From positions 1-64,000 of the forward strand of contig SCKK01000014.1 in the NCBI GenBank assembly GCA_004124475.1: a stretch of 64,000 nucleotides of DNA, read 5' to 3'. The notes under the pieces are model-generated. The model did not search any database and was not told the DNA's origin. It saw only the letters and a program-made list of their open reading frames with translations. Numbering within the stretch: the first letter of the stretch is position 1; each line of letters begins with the position of its first letter. The position numbers were made by a program, and so were the translations under genes. Shown here piece by piece: positions 24,405 through 33,000 of this stretch. Origin of the DNA: Fidelibacterota bacterium. Its GTDB lineage: Bacteria; Fidelibacterota; Marinisomatia; Marinisomatales; SCKK01.

Positions 24405-26879
24405 ATGTTTAAACAAAATACAACTATGAAAAGTATTAAAAATGACGAAGGTAAATCCAGGTTTAGGACAGAATTATTGGAAAATGGAAGTGAAAATAAT
24501 GGCGAAATATTAGAGTATCAATCCAATCGATACCAACGATTTGAATCAGACGGTCTGGCATCAAAGATTCAGACCTGGATTGATTCTTATAAGAATTTTA
24601 TTAGTGTTTTTGAAAAATATTTAGCACTTATAGTAGTCATATGCTTTATTGTAGGAGTTCTAATATCGGGTATTCCCGGCATAGCTGACGGCGTTTTCAG
24701 CGCCATGGATGGCTTTATAGAATTTTATGGGCTATTCGCTCCTCTCATTATCTTTATCATATTAGCTCCTTCCTTGGCGCAAATGGTCAATGCCAGAAAA
24801 GGGAAACGTAGTGATTTCATATCGTATGCAATTTTCTGGCTTTCCGTTAGACGCTTACTATCGTTATTTTGGGCGGTCTTATTTACCTGGTTCGTTTTTG
24901 ATCTTTCCTTTTATGGTGGTGGGAGCTCAGGCAGTCTGATAACGTCATTAAAAACGACTGGCCAGAACTTGATACATATGTTTTTGACCAGTCATTATTT
25001 CTATGCCATGTATCTCGCAGTGGCCTCCCTATTGGTGGCTAAGAAATACCCACGTTTTGAACGCTTTATGCGCAAGATTTTGAATGGTGTAGAGAATATG
25101 GGCCAGTATTTTATTCCTATCATTCCTGTCTTTATGTTGTCCATTGGTATATATGTATCCCAGATCGATACGAGATTGAATGATCAAATAGTGTCGGGGT
25201 ATAATGAACAGATTAATAGTTTGCTCGCGATAGAAGTAAAGTCCCCCGAGATTAATGAAAAAATTACGAATCTGATAATGCTGAAAGAAAAAACAGTTAC
25301 GGAACCTACATCCCTAAAACATATTTCCATTTTTGGTTGGGAACCCGAAATGAACAGTGACTACAGCATGGTATGGATCTATGTACTTATTTCATTGGTC
25401 ATCGGTTTAGCATGTATTCTCTGGCATTTCGGATTGTTAGTAATAACAAAGGCTAAGGTAAAAGATTTTTCAATAAAAAAATATTTTAAGGGATATTGGT
25501 CAAAAGTGTATCCCCTACTGTGGGCAACCAGTTCAGAAGCACTGGCAACTCCGCTGAATCTTTACCTCGTTAAACGCCATTATCCAAAAGTTCGTACAAA
25601 GGTTCGACAATTTACCATTGGGGTTGGTAGTTACTTGAGTATCAATGGCACGATGATTTGTGTGATTGTTTTAGCGGGTGCAGTGGCTAACATCCTGGGA
25701 GTCGATTTGACAGCCATTCAACTCTTTCTATCTATCCCAATGGTATTTCTGATCGGTTTTGGCGTTCCAGGCATTCCAGGCGAATTACTGTTGTTTGGTG
25801 GTCCATTATTAGAGTTATTCGATTTATCACCGGAAGTACAACCCGTTTTCCTCGCCCTGTACCTTGGTTTACAAATAGGTTTGCCTGATTCATTTAGAAC
25901 CGGAAATAATTCTACTGATGATTGTGTAATGTCAATCCTCCTGAATGAAGAATATAAAAATAAATTCAGTGACGATAGACTTTACATAGATGAATTATTA
26001 GAGGATTCCACCTTTAGGCGGTTGTTCGCCTCTCAATTTGTCGAACAATTTGAATCGTTCTTCATGACCTCCGCCATTGAAAATAATGTTACTGGTAAAC
26101 GCCAGCCACTTGCTACCCATAGAGAAAAACATAAAAAAGTGAAAGAGGAAAGAAAAATTCGAATATTAGATCGTCGGGCGGTACAATTAGCAAACCTTCA
26201 TACTGTCATAAGTTCTCCACGAGGCGAATTCTTCCGGTTTAGGCTATTACAAATGTTGGAGAGGGAAAAGAGCCTGACAGAGCTGCTTGAACAGAAAGAA
26301 AAGGAACCGATAAAAGAATTAAGCCGGCATCTTAGAATGCTTCAAGAATTCTCCCTGGTTGCTGAAATGATGACGGATGGAAAAAGGATGTATAAGAGGA
26401 CAACGAAAGGTGAAGCGACGATCAATGCTCTCCGTGCTCTGGGCCGGAGAGTTGGTGAGGAAACGTTTTCCAGTATTTTGCATGCCAACTTTGGCGTTAA
26501 TAGTATCCGGCTCTTTTTACGTACGTACGGATACAAGAAGGATTTGGATTTGAGAAAGCCACAAGTTGAATTCACACCATATGAAGTTGGAAAAATTGCC
26601 CTGTTTCTTCGTCATAATGTTGTAGCGGGAGTTTCAGTAATAGATAAACTCAGCAGTACTGGAATACTCGTCTATTTAGAGGATGGGACAATTCGCTTGG
26701 ACTCCAAAAAAGCTCAGGCACTATTCCAGTATTGGGTAGACTTAAATGGAATATTAAACAGACCTATTTTGTACGAATTTCTATTTCAGCCTTCGTCAAA
26801 TGGTAATTCATCGGGATCTCAATCGGTTGAAAAGGGAAACAGTGTATTTATTGCAAACGGAGAAAAATATGTTGCTTAA
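24405..26879 (+). CDS. Glutamate/dicarboxylate-symporter-fold protein fused to a winged-helix-like tail
   Basis: This protein has 824 residues. After a 70-residue polar N terminus, residues about 72-510 form a multi-helix membrane domain with the sodium:dicarboxylate symporter landmarks: HP1 Ser region TSSEALATPLN (about 375-385), SINGT (412-416) in place of NMDGT, HP2 GVPGIPGE (453-460), and PDSFRTGNNSTDDC (494-507) matching D..RT..N...D. Against GltPh, Asp394, Arg397, Asn401 and Asp405 equivalents are kept, while Asp312 is Asn414 and Asp390 is Ile491, so cation coupling is probably changed. Residues about 520-824 are cytoplasmic and include a winged-helix-like stretch (RLLQMLEREKSLTELL..KELSRHLRMLQEFSLVAEM..KRMYKRTTKGE). 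The gene overlaps the anti-sigma gene by 11 bases. A transporter turned receptor is inferred. Confidence 0.8.
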   Translation: MFKQNTTMKSIKNDEGKSRFRTELLENGSENNGEILEYQSNRYQRFESDGLASKIQTWIDSYKNFISVFEKYLALIVVICFIVGVLISGIPGIADGVFSAMDGFIEFYGLFAPLIIFIILAPSLAQMVNARKGKRSDFISYAIFWLSVRRLLSLFWAVLFTWFVFDLSFYGGGSSGSLITSLKTTGQNLIHMFLTSHYFYAMYLAVASLLVAKKYPRFERFMRKILNGVENMGQYFIPIIPVFMLSIGIYVSQIDTRLNDQIVSGYNEQINSLLAIEVKSPEINEKITNLIMLKEKTVTEPTSLKHISIFGWEPEMNSDYSMVWIYVLISLVIGLACILWHFGLLVITKAKVKDFSIKKYFKGYWSKVYPLLWATSSEALATPLNLYLVKRHYPKVRTKVRQFTIGVGSYLSINGTMICVIVLAGAVANILGVDLTAIQLFLSIPMVFLIGFGVPGIPGELLLFGGPLLELFDLSPEVQPVFLALYLGLQIGLPDSFRTGNNSTDDCVMSILLNEEYKNKFSDDRLYIDELLEDSTFRRLFASQFVEQFESFFMTSAIENNVTGKRQPLATHREKHKKVKEERKIRILDRRAVQLANLHTVISSPRGEFFRFRLLQMLEREKSLTELLEQKEKEPIKELSRHLRMLQEFSLVAEMMTDGKRMYKRTTKGEATINALRALGRRVGEETFSSILHANFGVNSIRLFLRTYGYKKDLDLRKPQVEFTPYEVGKIALFLRHNVVAGVSVIDKLSSTGILVYLEDGTIRLDSKKAQALFQYWVDLNGILNRPILYEFLFQPSSNGNSSGSQSVEKGNSVFIANGEKYVA

Positions 26880-27507
26880 AGGGATATCATTCCCCGTTAC
26901 TAAAAAGTGGAATGAAACTGATGGATTTCTAGAGAATTTTCGACGCTTTTCTTTCATGGAAGCACTTACCGAAATCAGTCTTATTTTTACGAATAAAGGT
27001 AATTTCGTAGAAGGTAAAGATGTATTCAACCAGGCTTTTAGAAAAGAGCCGGGGCGCTGGGGTATTGATTTCCATGAAACTGGTAATTATGCTTCTGGTA
27101 AGGAAATCTACCTTGGAATTCCGGCAGACGTAAACTACTTGATTATTCCACGATTGGTTGTATCCGGAATCGGGTCATCGTTGACACTCACCTTTGATAC
27201 CATAGAGGATTTGAAGATTGCTCTTTCAGAAGCTTGTAGCAATGTTATCAAGCATGCGTACCAACTAAATAAAACCGGGAATAATATTACAATCAGGTTT
27301 TTAATCCAGAAGGGTTCGTTATCAATGGTTGTAAAAGATACAGGTAAAGGTTTCGATACCAAAATTTTAAATGCCAATAATGTTCCCTTATCAAGAGGTA
27401 AAGGACTTGGCTTATTTCTGATTAAGAGCCTTATGGATAAAGTACAAGTGAATAGTATTGTGGATCAAGGTACTGAGGTTAAAATGATCAAATTCTTAAC
27501 AAACTGA
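26869..27507 (+). CDS. RsbW/SpoIIAB-like serine kinase (anti-sigma factor)
   Basis: This protein of 212 residues starts at ATG 26869 with GGAG 6 bases upstream. Residues 1-80 are unrecognised. Residues about 85-212 are a GHKL ATPase with the N box (LSEACSNVIKHAY), G1 (DTGKGFD) and G2 (GKGLGLFLIKSLMD), as in RsbW/SpoIIAB switch kinases. The start lies inside the 3' end of the transporter-fusion gene and the stop is 10 bases before a sigma factor gene, so translational coupling is likely. It probably binds and inhibits that sigma factor. No anti-anti-sigma (STAS) gene is in the window, so release may depend on another partner. Confidence 0.85.
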   Translation: MLLKGISFPVTKKWNETDGFLENFRRFSFMEALTEISLIFTNKGNFVEGKDVFNQAFRKEPGRWGIDFHETGNYASGKEIYLGIPADVNYLIIPRLVVSGIGSSLTLTFDTIEDLKIALSEACSNVIKHAYQLNKTGNNITIRFLIQKGSLSMVVKDTGKGFDTKILNANNVPLSRGKGLGLFLIKSLMDKVQVNSIVDQGTEVKMIKFLTN

Positions 27508-27517
27508 AAGCGGATTA

Positions 27518-28408
27518 ATGAAAGAAGGAAGGATGGAATTGCAACAACCAACATCAAAACTTCTCCAGGTTATCCCGCACGGGAGTAAAGGAGAAAGAAA
27601 CCAAACGGTACCAATAAATATTATTGGTTATCGCAAATCTACATACGCACAGGAGGATAATGAAGAAAGGAAACACCTGATCTTTCAACACCTTGGGCTT
27701 GTGTCACTCCTTGCCAAAAGATTCAAAGGTCGGGGAATCGCATATGAAGACTTGGTTCAGGTAGGAATCGTAGGTCTGATCAAAGCGATTGAAAATTTCA
27801 ATCCGAATAATGGTACGAAATTGGCGACGTTCGCGACCCATTATATTGTGGGAGAAATCAAACATAATTTTCGTGATAACGGGTGGTATCTTAAGGTCCC
27901 GAGGAGGATGAAAGATTCGCGAAATCAAGTGTTAAACGAGGTCGAATTCCTTACTAATTTGTTGCAACGATCACCTACTATTTCAGAAATAGCGAAACAT
28001 ATAGTAAGATCGGAAGAAGAGGTGATAGAAATTATGGAACTGAATGAAGCTTATGCACCTTCCTCGCTAGATGGACCAATTTCCAGAGAAAAGAACGACG
28101 GTTCTTTTTCAGTTATGGATGTCTTAGCTGGCGAAAACTTTGAAGACGCCTTAATTGATAATATAAGCTTGGATTTCGCCAAAAAAGTACTTACCAACCG
28201 GGAACGAACAATTGTGGTTCTTTATTTTGAATATGACATGTCCCAATCTGAAATAGCTCAGGAATTGAGAATTTCACAGGGACATATTTCTCGTTTGTTA
28301 AGGCTCAGTTTGAAGAAGATGAGAGAATTTATGCTGTCGGATAAACCGGAAGCCGCTTCAAGAATGCATAATAAGACCAGGCGTACTAATTCACACAATT
28401 ACGTATGA
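27518..28408 (+). CDS. SigB/SigF-type alternative sigma-70 factor
   Basis: This 296-residue protein shows region 2 (HLGLVSLLAKRFKGRGIAYEDLVQVGIVGLIKAIENFNPNNGTKLATFATHYIVGEIKHNFRD), region 3 (MKDSRNQVLNEVEFLTNLLQRSPTISEIAKHI) and region 4 (LTNRERTIVVLYFEYDMSQSEIAQELRISQGHISRLLRLSLKKMRE). The IVGEIKHNFRDNGW wording is characteristic of the group 3 general-stress/sporulation sigma factors. A second start at 27533 is possible. It follows the anti-sigma gene by 10 bases. SigB-like motifs upstream of 20314 and possibly 21778 suggest it controls its own neighbourhood. Confidence 0.93.
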   Translation: MKEGRMELQQPTSKLLQVIPHGSKGERNQTVPINIIGYRKSTYAQEDNEERKHLIFQHLGLVSLLAKRFKGRGIAYEDLVQVGIVGLIKAIENFNPNNGTKLATFATHYIVGEIKHNFRDNGWYLKVPRRMKDSRNQVLNEVEFLTNLLQRSPTISEIAKHIVRSEEEVIEIMELNEAYAPSSLDGPISREKNDGSFSVMDVLAGENFEDALIDNISLDFAKKVLTNRERTIVVLYFEYDMSQSEIAQELRISQGHISRLLRLSLKKMREFMLSDKPEAASRMHNKTRRTNSHNYV

Positions 28409-28456
28409 TTTTCAAGACCAGTTTGTCAAATGAATACTAAAAAAAGAGGGGACATC

Positions 28457-28645
28457 ATGAACGAATACTTTACTGGATTCAGCGAGCTCCGAACCATAAT
28501 GGTTCCAGAACCAAAAACAAAGATTGTTTTGCAGGCCTTTGCCGAATATCGCCGGGAATCCAAATTAGTGCGAATTATTGACAAAATAAGAGATTTTTTA
28601 CGCCTACTTATTGGGAGAAATAATGGGATTCTTATCGATTCATAA
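28457..28645 (+). CDS. Small uncharacterised protein
   Basis: This 62-residue protein starts at ATG 28457 (AGAGGGG is 5 bases upstream; an in-frame ATG at 28430 has no site). It is basic and helical towards its end (SKLVRIIDKIRDFLRLLIGRNN). The family is not recognised. It overlaps the following small membrane protein gene by 23 bases, suggesting coupled translation. It sits downstream of the sigma factor in the same orientation. Confidence 0.6.
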   Translation: MNEYFTGFSELRTIMVPEPKTKIVLQAFAEYRRESKLVRIIDKIRDFLRLLIGRNNGILIDS

Positions 28646-28850
28646 TAAAAGGGGAATAAATAAAATTACAGACATTGGTTTAAGTAATGTATTTAAAAAA
28701 GGGATTTTCAATACCGTAGTTATTGGGCTGATGGTGGCAAAGGTGTGCTTTATATCCTTTGTACTAATAATAACGAGTATTGCTTCATTTAGGACTTCAC
28801 AATCAATCAATCGAAAGATTATTAATTTTCTTGTAGAAGAAATAATTTGA
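28623..28850 (+). CDS. Small single-pass membrane protein
   Basis: This protein of 75 residues starts at ATG 28623 with GGGAGA just upstream inside the previous gene. One hydrophobic helix spans about residues 34-56 (TVVIGLMVAKVCFISFVLIITSIA), flanked by basic N-terminal and short C-terminal tails. There is no recognised family. Coupling to the preceding 62-residue protein suggests that the two act together, perhaps as a membrane anchor pair. Confidence 0.55.
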   Translation: MGFLSIHNKRGINKITDIGLSNVFKKGIFNTVVIGLMVAKVCFISFVLIITSIASFRTSQSINRKIINFLVEEII

Positions 28851-28951
28851 TACCCATAAGACATATAGTTGATCACCGTATATTTTTTCAATTAGTAGTG
28901 GACTAAACCATGGTGTTTCGAAAAAGATAATGATTTACAAGGGTAATAATA

Positions 28952-29665
28952 GTGTCGTTTAATATCCGGTTATTACTACCTTTTTTCATACCGATTATTA
29001 TTATGGGACAGGAATCGCTACTGTTTTCTGCAGGACGGCCAAGTGCAGGTGAACCAAGCACCGTCGTACCCAAAGGATTTTTCCAATTCGAATCAGGTTG
29101 GAGAAAAAATGAGAGTAGGAGTAGAAATGTGTTGGTACGGATGGGGCTTACGAATAGAATAGAACTGCGATTCTCACTTGATGATATAATAACAGATCAT
29201 GAGCCTTTTTATGGAGGATTCATGGGTGGCATAATGTACCAGTTGACCAAAGAGGATAGAAAACGTCTGGAAAGTGCATTGTATGTGACTGTTTCTGCGC
29301 CAAATAGGGACGACGGTGTTTCCTTCGACGGAGCAACGTATAAATTCTTTGCTGCTTTATCCGCTTTTATGGGTGATATCGGTTTAGATTTTAATCTCGG
29401 TGGGTCATCGTACAGCGAAACCTTTACGGTTTTCTACACGGCGGGTGTAGGATATGATCTAACAGACAAGATCAGTGTTTTCATTGAAGCATATGGCCAT
29501 GCACTCACAAGTGGCTTTCCTGAATTAGTACAATCGGTTGATGGGGGTATTACTTACCGACCATTCCATGTATTTCAAATTGACATAAATGGCGGATTGG
29601 GTCTAACTGAAAAGGGTGAAGATACGTTTGTCGAAGTTGGGCTTGCATTTCGATTGCCCCACTAA
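28952..29665 (+). CDS. Outer-membrane beta-barrel protein, phenol MetA-type family
   Basis: This 237-residue protein starts with GTG (AAGGGT upstream). It has a signal peptide (LLLPFFIPIIIMGQESLLFSAG). Alternating strands follow, with the family phrases GFFQFESGW, LRFSLDD, GVGYDLTDKISVFIEAYG, VDGGITYRPFHVFQIDINGGLGLT and VEVGLAFRLPH. This matches the putative MetA-pathway/transporter beta-barrel family of about 12 strands. It is flanked by the sigma/anti-sigma genes and the degenerate RsbW-like gene, which suggests that the sigma system senses or modifies the envelope. Confidence 0.8.
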   Translation: MSFNIRLLLPFFIPIIIMGQESLLFSAGRPSAGEPSTVVPKGFFQFESGWRKNESRSRNVLVRMGLTNRIELRFSLDDIITDHEPFYGGFMGGIMYQLTKEDRKRLESALYVTVSAPNRDDGVSFDGATYKFFAALSAFMGDIGLDFNLGGSSYSETFTVFYTAGVGYDLTDKISVFIEAYGHALTSGFPELVQSVDGGITYRPFHVFQIDINGGLGLTEKGEDTFVEVGLAFRLPH

Positions 29666-29706
29666 GCAAGTAATACACATCCAAAGGACAAATAGGAGCA
29701 TATATC

Positions 29707-30261
29707 ATGAGATTTCTCGGTAGAATGTTACCGTTCATTAATCGGATTGTAGAGACAGCCGCTGAAGCTGTCGATAAACTTGAAGCCGTTATGGTGAAGG
29801 AAATAACAGATGAATTTGCAGTGTTTCCTTCCTCCCACGTTAGAGAAGAAATTGATAAGATATTGGATGAACTATTCAACAATCCCAATTCTCCAGGTAG
29901 TTACTTGGCGGAGATGGATTCCTGTCTTGAAATACCAGTTGACGTGGACAATTTGATAATAGGAAAACTCACGGTATTTGGAATAAATTACGCATTAAAC
30001 TGTGAAGATTTAGAGGATCTTCGTCAAACCATTATGCAGACTCTTATCGATATTGTCAGTCAAACATTCCCATTAGATGTGTCAGGGGAGAAACTATCGA
30101 TACTGTTTTCTGTGGAGAGAGATAGGTTGGCGATTATTCTAAGAACCTATTTTCGGAGCGTGGAGACGAAGATGGTGGAGCACGAAAAAAGTTATGGGTC
30201 GAGGTATGCAGAACCTATAGAGATAAGTTGGAATATTACACCATCGCCGGCGTTTGGTTAA
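29707..30261 (+). CDS. RsbW-related protein lacking ATP-binding boxes
   Basis: This 184-residue protein aligns with residues 75-165 of the anti-sigma kinase at 26869: CLEIPVDVDNLIIGKLTVFGI against YLGIPADVNYLIIPRLVVSGI, and LEDLRQTIMQTLIDIVSQTF against IEDLKIALSEACSNVIKHAY. The N-box Glu and Asn are replaced (T, I), the DTGKGFD box is RTYFRSV-like, and no GLGL box is present. It is therefore a catalytically dead GHKL-fold paralogue, full length for its kind and well spaced from its neighbour with a ribosome site (AGGAGCA). It might act as a decoy or dimerisation partner in sigma-factor control. The function is inferred. Confidence 0.7.
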   Translation: MRFLGRMLPFINRIVETAAEAVDKLEAVMVKEITDEFAVFPSSHVREEIDKILDELFNNPNSPGSYLAEMDSCLEIPVDVDNLIIGKLTVFGINYALNCEDLEDLRQTIMQTLIDIVSQTFPLDVSGEKLSILFSVERDRLAIILRTYFRSVETKMVEHEKSYGSRYAEPIEISWNITPSPAFG

Positions 30262-30791
30262 AGTCAAACTATTAACTTGGATTGTTCATAAGCTATATCC
30301 TATCATTGAACCCGTTCAAATCGTACATGATTTTTCACCGAGAATTCATCAAAACCAATTTGGTCCCAATGTGTCGGTATGAAAACCGGTTTACTGAATA
30401 TCTACCACACGTGAACAAGCAAATGTGCTTAACTCATGGGAAAGTATCCTCATACAGAAATTGTCTATCGTTCGCTTGTGAATAATCCACCTTGCTCCCG
30501 CAGTTCCGAATCCACTGGGACGTGTGGCCCGAAGGATGATTAATTCATGAAAGCTTATGATATGAGCTCGAATACAAAGGGTTGTGGGAAAAATTCTTAT
30601 TAAAGTATTGCAGATAGCAATTGTTCGACTTAACCTTCAAGGTTCAATACCAAAAACGGAATTCTGTATGTTCATGATCAAACTGGGGGTAGGAAAAACA
30701 ACGTAGCCAGGTTCATCTTGTGAAAAAGCAAATAACGCCCTATCAAATTAAGATCAGGTATTAATTCGTTCATTGATCAATTCCGGAATAA
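30262..30791. other. 530-base region without a convincing gene
   Basis: Only short open frames with no ribosome sites or recognisable motifs are present, and no hairpin-plus-T-run terminator was found. It separates the sigma-factor locus from the hybrid kinase. Confidence 0.4.
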
Positions 30792-32840
30792 ATGAATATC
30801 AAAATTGATAAAAAATTAGTTGCTAGAAAGATCAAACGAAAGATTATGGATCAATTCGACCAAGAAGTATTCGAATTGCCTCAGCGGAATATGCTATTTG
30901 AAGCCAAGGATACCCATCACACACCGATGGGGGAAAAAACATCTGAGGCTTATTATAAATCTATTTTTGAAAAATCCAAGGATGGTATTGTAGTCATTAA
31001 TGAAAAGGAGATAATAGTAGATTTCAACAGGGCGTTTATTGATATGCTTGGTTATACCCAAAAAGAATTAAAAAAATCAAAATTCAAAAAACTAACTCCG
31101 GAAATTTTCTCCCAATTAGATAATAAAGCATATCGGCAGCTCTTAAAACGAGGATATTTTGAAGAATATGAAAAAGAATTAATTAAAAAGGACGGGACAA
31201 GAATACCCATTACTCTGAACGGAGCGATGATCAGTGGTAAGGCAGATGATCCTCACTGTAAAGCCTTCGCCTTTATAAGAAACATTACCGATCACAAGCA
31301 GATAGAAGAGCAATTACTCATTAATAAAAGGGCAATCGATGCCGCTAATGATGGTATTGTCATCACTGATTCGAGTCTATCTGATAACCCAATCATTTAT
31401 GCAAATGCTGCATTTTACTCAATAACCCAGTATTCCCCAAGAGGCGTTATTGGTAAAAACCTCCACATTTTAGAGGGTGAAAGCACAGATTCCAAAATTA
31501 AAAGAGAAATCAGATCGGCTATTAGGAATGGCCGATATTTTACCTGTGAAGTTTTAAACTACAGAAAAGATGGAACCCCATTCTGGAATGAAATGACCCT
31601 GAGTCCGATATATGATACTGCTGAAAAACTCACCCATTATGTAACGATTCATAAAGATATCACCAAGCGGAAACAAGCTGAAGTTGAATTAATCAAAGCA
31701 AAAGAGGAAGCCGAAAAGTCTAATAGTGTAAAATCATTGTTTTTAGAAAACATGTCTCATGAGATTCGAACGCCTCTAAACTCAATTCTTGGATTTATAG
31801 ATATTATTAAAGATAGTATTGATCATTTGTTAGGTGAAGAAGAGAAAGGATTTTTGGATATATTAAAAAGTAGTGGTGAGCGATTGTACCGAACAATACA
31901 CGGAATTCTGGATATTTATCAGATTGAAACCGGGACTCTCGATTTTAATCTTAAGCGATTACGACCCCATAATTTGGTTGAAAAGATAGTAAAGGAATTT
32001 CTACCTGAAGCTCAATCGAAGGGGTTAGAATTGATCTATATACCCAAAGTAATAGATGCCACTATAATAGCAGATGAGCCAAGTTTAATTAGTGCGGTTT
32101 CCAACCTTGTGGATAATGCTGTCAAATACACAGAACAAGGGAAGATTGAAGTATCATTGATTAAAAAGGGCAAAGAATTAATGCTTACTATCAAAGATAC
32201 TGGAATTGGGATAGCCGAAGATTATCTAGATCACATATTTAATTCTTTTTCTCAGGAAAGTACAGGTTACACCAAGAAATACCAGGGTTTGGGACTGGGA
32301 CTTGCAATTGCTAAAAGATATCTGGAAGTGAATAATGTCGGTATAGAAGTACAAAGTACCAAAGGGATCGGGACAACCATTACGCTAACTTTTAAGACTA
32401 TAACCAAATTGTTACCACAAGAAACTACAGAAATAGAAGATAAACTGGCGACAGAGGTTGAAAAGATTGTTACTAAATGGAAACCGATTGTGTTGGTGGT
32501 TGAGGATGATCCCAATTCCCAGAGACTGATGGAATTTTATTTGAAGAAAGATTACGAAACATGCTTTGCAGTATCTGTGTCTGAGGCCAGACGACAGTTG
32601 AAAAAATATCCAGTGAATTTGATTCTGCTGGATTTGTCACTAATAGGCGATGAGGGTGGGCTTGATTTAGCTCGCTACCTGCGTAAGACCAAGAAATGGC
32701 GAGATATCCCGATTATTGCTTCGACAGCCCACGCCTTCACCACAGATCGGGACAATTGTCTTGCTGCCGGGTGTAATGATTACCTGGTAAAGCCCATCAA
32801 AAGGGAAGAGCTATTAGAAAAGATAAGTAACTTTGTTTGA
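30792..32840 (+). CDS. Hybrid histidine kinase PAS-LOV-like PAS-HisKA-HATPase-REC
   Basis: This soluble 682-residue protein has PAS 1 (about 50-165), a LOV-like PAS (about 170-290) with Leu224 at the photoactive-cysteine position (GKNLHILEG), HisKA with His323 (LFLENMSHEIRTPLNSILGF), HATPase (NLVDNAVKYTEQG, DTGIGIAEDYLDHIFNSF, GLGLGLAIAKRY), and a receiver with Asp614 (LILLDLSLIGDEGG) and Lys in YLVKPIKREEL. The LOV-like module is nearly identical in DNA to that of the kinase at 17678, while the first PAS and kinase class differ. It is the last plus-strand gene before a convergent minus-strand block. The receiver also resembles the relic at 1370-1619. Confidence 0.92.
   Translation: MNIKIDKKLVARKIKRKIMDQFDQEVFELPQRNMLFEAKDTHHTPMGEKTSEAYYKSIFEKSKDGIVVINEKEIIVDFNRAFIDMLGYTQKELKKSKFKKLTPEIFSQLDNKAYRQLLKRGYFEEYEKELIKKDGTRIPITLNGAMISGKADDPHCKAFAFIRNITDHKQIEEQLLINKRAIDAANDGIVITDSSLSDNPIIYANAAFYSITQYSPRGVIGKNLHILEGESTDSKIKREIRSAIRNGRYFTCEVLNYRKDGTPFWNEMTLSPIYDTAEKLTHYVTIHKDITKRKQAEVELIKAKEEAEKSNSVKSLFLENMSHEIRTPLNSILGFIDIIKDSIDHLLGEEEKGFLDILKSSGERLYRTIHGILDIYQIETGTLDFNLKRLRPHNLVEKIVKEFLPEAQSKGLELIYIPKVIDATIIADEPSLISAVSNLVDNAVKYTEQGKIEVSLIKKGKELMLTIKDTGIGIAEDYLDHIFNSFSQESTGYTKKYQGLGLGLAIAKRYLEVNNVGIEVQSTKGIGTTITLTFKTITKLLPQETTEIEDKLATEVEKIVTKWKPIVLVVEDDPNSQRLMEFYLKKDYETCFAVSVSEARRQLKKYPVNLILLDLSLIGDEGGLDLARYLRKTKKWRDIPIIASTAHAFTTDRDNCLAAGCNDYLVKPIKREELLEKISNFV
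31297..31676 (+). repeat. LOV-like PAS DNA module, copy 2
   Basis: This is the partner of 18111-18490. Similarity covers exactly one PAS domain and its DITKRKQ linker. Confidence 0.85.
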
Positions 32841-33000
32841 AACCGTCATACTTATCCGTCCTCATTCTCCGGGAGCAGGCACGTATAATCAAGATAGAAA
32901 CAATTGATTTGAGATTCCTACCATTCACCTCATCAAACACACCAATCTCACTAGAATCCACATTTAAAACCGCTGTCACCATGATTTCTGACTCCATATT

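Noticed and set aside
28920-28947. SigB-type promoter before the beta-barrel gene (GTTTCG ... GGGTAA)
   Set aside because: The spacer is 20 bases, much longer than the 12-14 expected, and the GGGTAA serves as part of the ribosome site.
30282-30485. A 67-codon frame between the dead RsbW paralogue and the hybrid kinase
   Set aside because: It has no ribosome site and no recognisable pattern. The region is better treated as non-coding.
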